A DNA stretch of 7,465 nt. It comes from Neptuniibacter sp. GTDB taxonomy: Bacteria; Pseudomonadota; Gammaproteobacteria; Pseudomonadales; Balneatricaceae. Where the stretch lies: NCBI GenBank assembly GCA_024686055.1, contig JAIBDV010000139.1:1-7465 (forward strand). The letters run 5' to 3'. Numbering within the stretch: the first letter of the stretch is position 1; each line of letters starts with the position of its first letter. Below, in pieces: positions 6,151 through 7,465 of the stretch. The notes below the pieces were generated by a model. It saw nothing but the letters and a program-made list of their open reading frames with translations. It was not told where the DNA came from and made no database searches. A program made the position numbers and the translations under genes.

Positions 6151-6951
6151 TCAATTCTGCAAAATGGAGGAGACCAGCAACTGGGTATACGGGTGCTGCG
6201 GATCATCCAGCACCTGATCGGTCAGGCCGCTTTCCACCACTTCACCCCGGCGCATCACCATCAGCCGGTGGGCCAGCAGGCGGGCCACCGCCAGATCATG
6301 GGTGACGATAATCACCGACAGTCCCAGCTGAGCCACCAGCGTGCGCAGCAGATCCAGCAGGCGGGCCTGTACGGACACATCCAGCCCGCCGGTGGGCTCA
6401 TCCATAAAGATCAGTCGAGGATGGGTCACCAGGTTGCGGGCGATCTGCAGCCGTTGCTGCATACCACCGGAGAACTGCGTCGGTTTGTCATCAATCCGAT
6501 TGCTGTCGATCTCCACCGCCTGCAGCCACTGTTCAGCGCGGGCACGGATATCACCGTAATGTCGTTCACCCACTGCCATCAGCCGCTCGCCAATGTTGGC
6601 CCCGGCGCTGACATTCATCCGCAGGCCATCCGCCGCATGCTGATGAACAATGCCCCATTCGGAGCGCATCAGCTGGCGGCGCAGGGACTCCTCCCCGGCA
6701 TACAGGTCCAGCTCACCGAACTGTTCACTGCGATAAATCACTTTTCCCGCGTCCGGTGCCAGCCGGGCTGACAGGCTGTTGAGCAGGGTCGATTTACCCG
6801 AACCAGACTCCCCCACAATGCCCAGTACTTCGCCTGGATAGAGATCAAAGCTGACATCACCGCAGCCCTTACCTGGCGCATAAAATTTGCTCAGCTGCTG
6901 CACACTTAACAGCGGCTCAATATCCTGCCAGGTCTGTGCCGTATTACTCAT
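6151..6951 (-). CDS. phnK: C-P lyase ABC-type ATPase PhnK
   Basis: PhnK is a soluble ABC-type ATPase that docks on PhnJ in the PhnGHIJK core complex and is required for phosphonate breakdown in vivo. The product is 266 residues, somewhat longer than the 252 of E. coli because of an N-terminal extension. Walker A is GESGSGKST (47-55), the Q-loop is Q104 in GIVHQHAADGL, the signature is FSGGMQQR (160-167), Walker B is LIFMDEP (180-186), the D-loop is GGLD (188-191), and the switch histidine is H218. The region HYGDIRARA (131-139) and the C-terminus PYTQLLVSSILQN are typical of PhnK. The C-terminal tail resembles that of Opp/Dpp-type ATPases, a known relationship. The ATG overlaps the phnJ stop by 4 nt (ATGA), which implies translational coupling to phnJ. 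Confidence 0.97.
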   Translation of the reverse strand: MSNTAQTWQDIEPLLSVQQLSKFYAPGKGCGDVSFDLYPGEVLGIVGESGSGKSTLLNSLSARLAPDAGKVIYRSEQFGELDLYAGEESLRRQLMRSEWGIVHQHAADGLRMNVSAGANIGERLMAVGERHYGDIRARAEQWLQAVEIDSNRIDDKPTQFSGGMQQRLQIARNLVTHPRLIFMDEPTGGLDVSVQARLLDLLRTLVAQLGLSVIIVTHDLAVARLLAHRLMVMRRGEVVESGLTDQVLDDPQHPYTQLLVSSILQN

Positions 6952-7465
6952 AACGCCACCTCTTCTACTTCCACTGCGGATTGTTCTGCCAGTCGCTCGC
7001 GGCAGTAATCCGTATCAGAGCAGACAAACATCTTGCTGCCCGCATCATCGGTAATCACCTCATCGAGGAAACTGTGATCGCTGCCGCAGATTTCGCAGTT
7101 ACCCTCCCACTGCTGTACCTCAAACGGGTGATCATCAAAGTCGAGGCTTTTCACCTCGGTGTAGGGCGGCACCGCATAGATGCGCTTTTCAAATCCGGCC
7201 CCGAACAGCTGCAGCGCAGGCATCCGGTCCAGCTTGGGGTTATCAAATTTCGGGATCGGCGACGGCGTCATCATGTAGCGCCCGTTCACCATCACCGGGT
7301 AGTCATAGCTGGTGGCGATATGGCCAAAGCGGGCCACATCCTCATACAGTTTGACCTGCATCGCGCCGTACTCACGCAGGGCGTGCATCTTGCGGGTTTC
7401 TGAATCCCGCGCTTCGATAAAGCGCAGCGGCTCCGGCACCGGCACCTGATAAATCAAGATCTGGC
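6948..7465 (-). CDS. phnJ: Alpha-D-ribose 1-methylphosphonate 5-phosphate C-P lyase, C-terminal part (partial)
   Basis: PhnJ is the radical-SAM enzyme that cleaves the carbon-phosphorus bond, giving the alkane and ribose 1,2-cyclic phosphate 5-phosphate. Only the last 171 codons are present, and the frame is open to the right edge (QILIYQVPVPEPLRF...). Four cysteines occur with spacing C-x2-C-x21-C-x5-C in CEIC (first codon at 7095-7097) and CSDTDYC. This equals the E. coli spacing of C241, C244, C266 and C272: the first three bind the [4Fe-4S] cluster and the last is the proposed thiyl-radical residue. A constant offset of 118 holds for all four, so no indel lies between them. The tail RERLAEQSAVEVEEVAL runs about 8 residues beyond the E. 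coli length of 281. A TTG near the edge could be mistaken for a start but is internal. The stop overlaps the phnK ATG. Confidence 0.97.
   Translation of the reverse strand, partial: QILIYQVPVPEPLRFIEARDSETRKMHALREYGAMQVKLYEDVARFGHIATSYDYPVMVNGRYMMTPSPIPKFDNPKLDRMPALQLFGAGFEKRIYAVPPYTEVKSLDFDDHPFEVQQWEGNCEICGSDHSFLDEVITDDAGSKMFVCSDTDYCRERLAEQSAVEVEEVAL

Noticed and set aside
5914..6771. 285-residue open frame on the plus strand
   Set aside because: It runs antisense through phnL, REP copy B and phnK, which are both clearly coding on the other strand; its Gln/His-rich composition is what antisense of such genes gives.
6981..7403. 140-residue open frame on the plus strand
   Set aside because: Antisense to phnJ across its cluster-binding cysteines; a shadow frame.

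Overview
The window looks like chromosomal DNA from a GC-rich gammaproteobacterium. The divergent gyrA/ubiG arrangement is the one found in Escherichia coli. The ubiG-mupP-yciK order is the one found in Pseudomonas, and the REP-type repeats start with the GTAG tetranucleotide common in Pseudomonas-like genomes. A marine or soil Pseudomonadales/Oceanospirillales-type host is plausible, but the sequence does not fix a genus.

Left part (1-3404). The first 346 codons of gyrA run leftward off the window edge. A 210-bp divergent intergenic region (1039-1248) carries a probable gyrA promoter, a gyrA leader hairpin and a probable ubiG promoter. A tight rightward operon follows: ubiG (ubiquinone O-methyltransferase), mupP (HAD-type MurNAc-6-phosphate phosphatase of peptidoglycan recycling) and a yciK-like short-chain dehydrogenase. 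It ends in a strong hairpin terminator at 3425-3454 that should work in both directions, because a gene cluster converges on it from the right.

Right part (3474-7465). The distal half of a carbon-phosphorus lyase operon is read leftward: phnJ (C-terminal 171 codons only), phnK, phnL, phnM and phnN. PhnJ is the radical-SAM enzyme that breaks the C-P bond. PhnK and PhnL are the ABC-type ATPases of the lyase machinery. PhnM removes pyrophosphate from the ribose-triphosphate phosphonate intermediate. PhnN rephosphorylates ribose 1,5-bisphosphate to PRPP. The upstream genes (transport, phnG-I) would lie beyond the right edge. No phnO or phnP follows phnN before the terminator.

The main signal beyond the genes is a pair of about 70-bp REP doublets (BIME-like). 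One lies in the phnM-phnN gap (4086-4155) and one in the phnK-phnL gap (6069-6139). Each has two 25-nt units in inverted orientation around a 20-21 nt spacer. The four units share both ends, while their internal stems differ mostly by paired, compensatory changes. They punctuate the phn operon and probably affect mRNA processing or the relative expression of phnL and phnN. I see no undescribed multigene system; every substantial coding region belongs to a known family.
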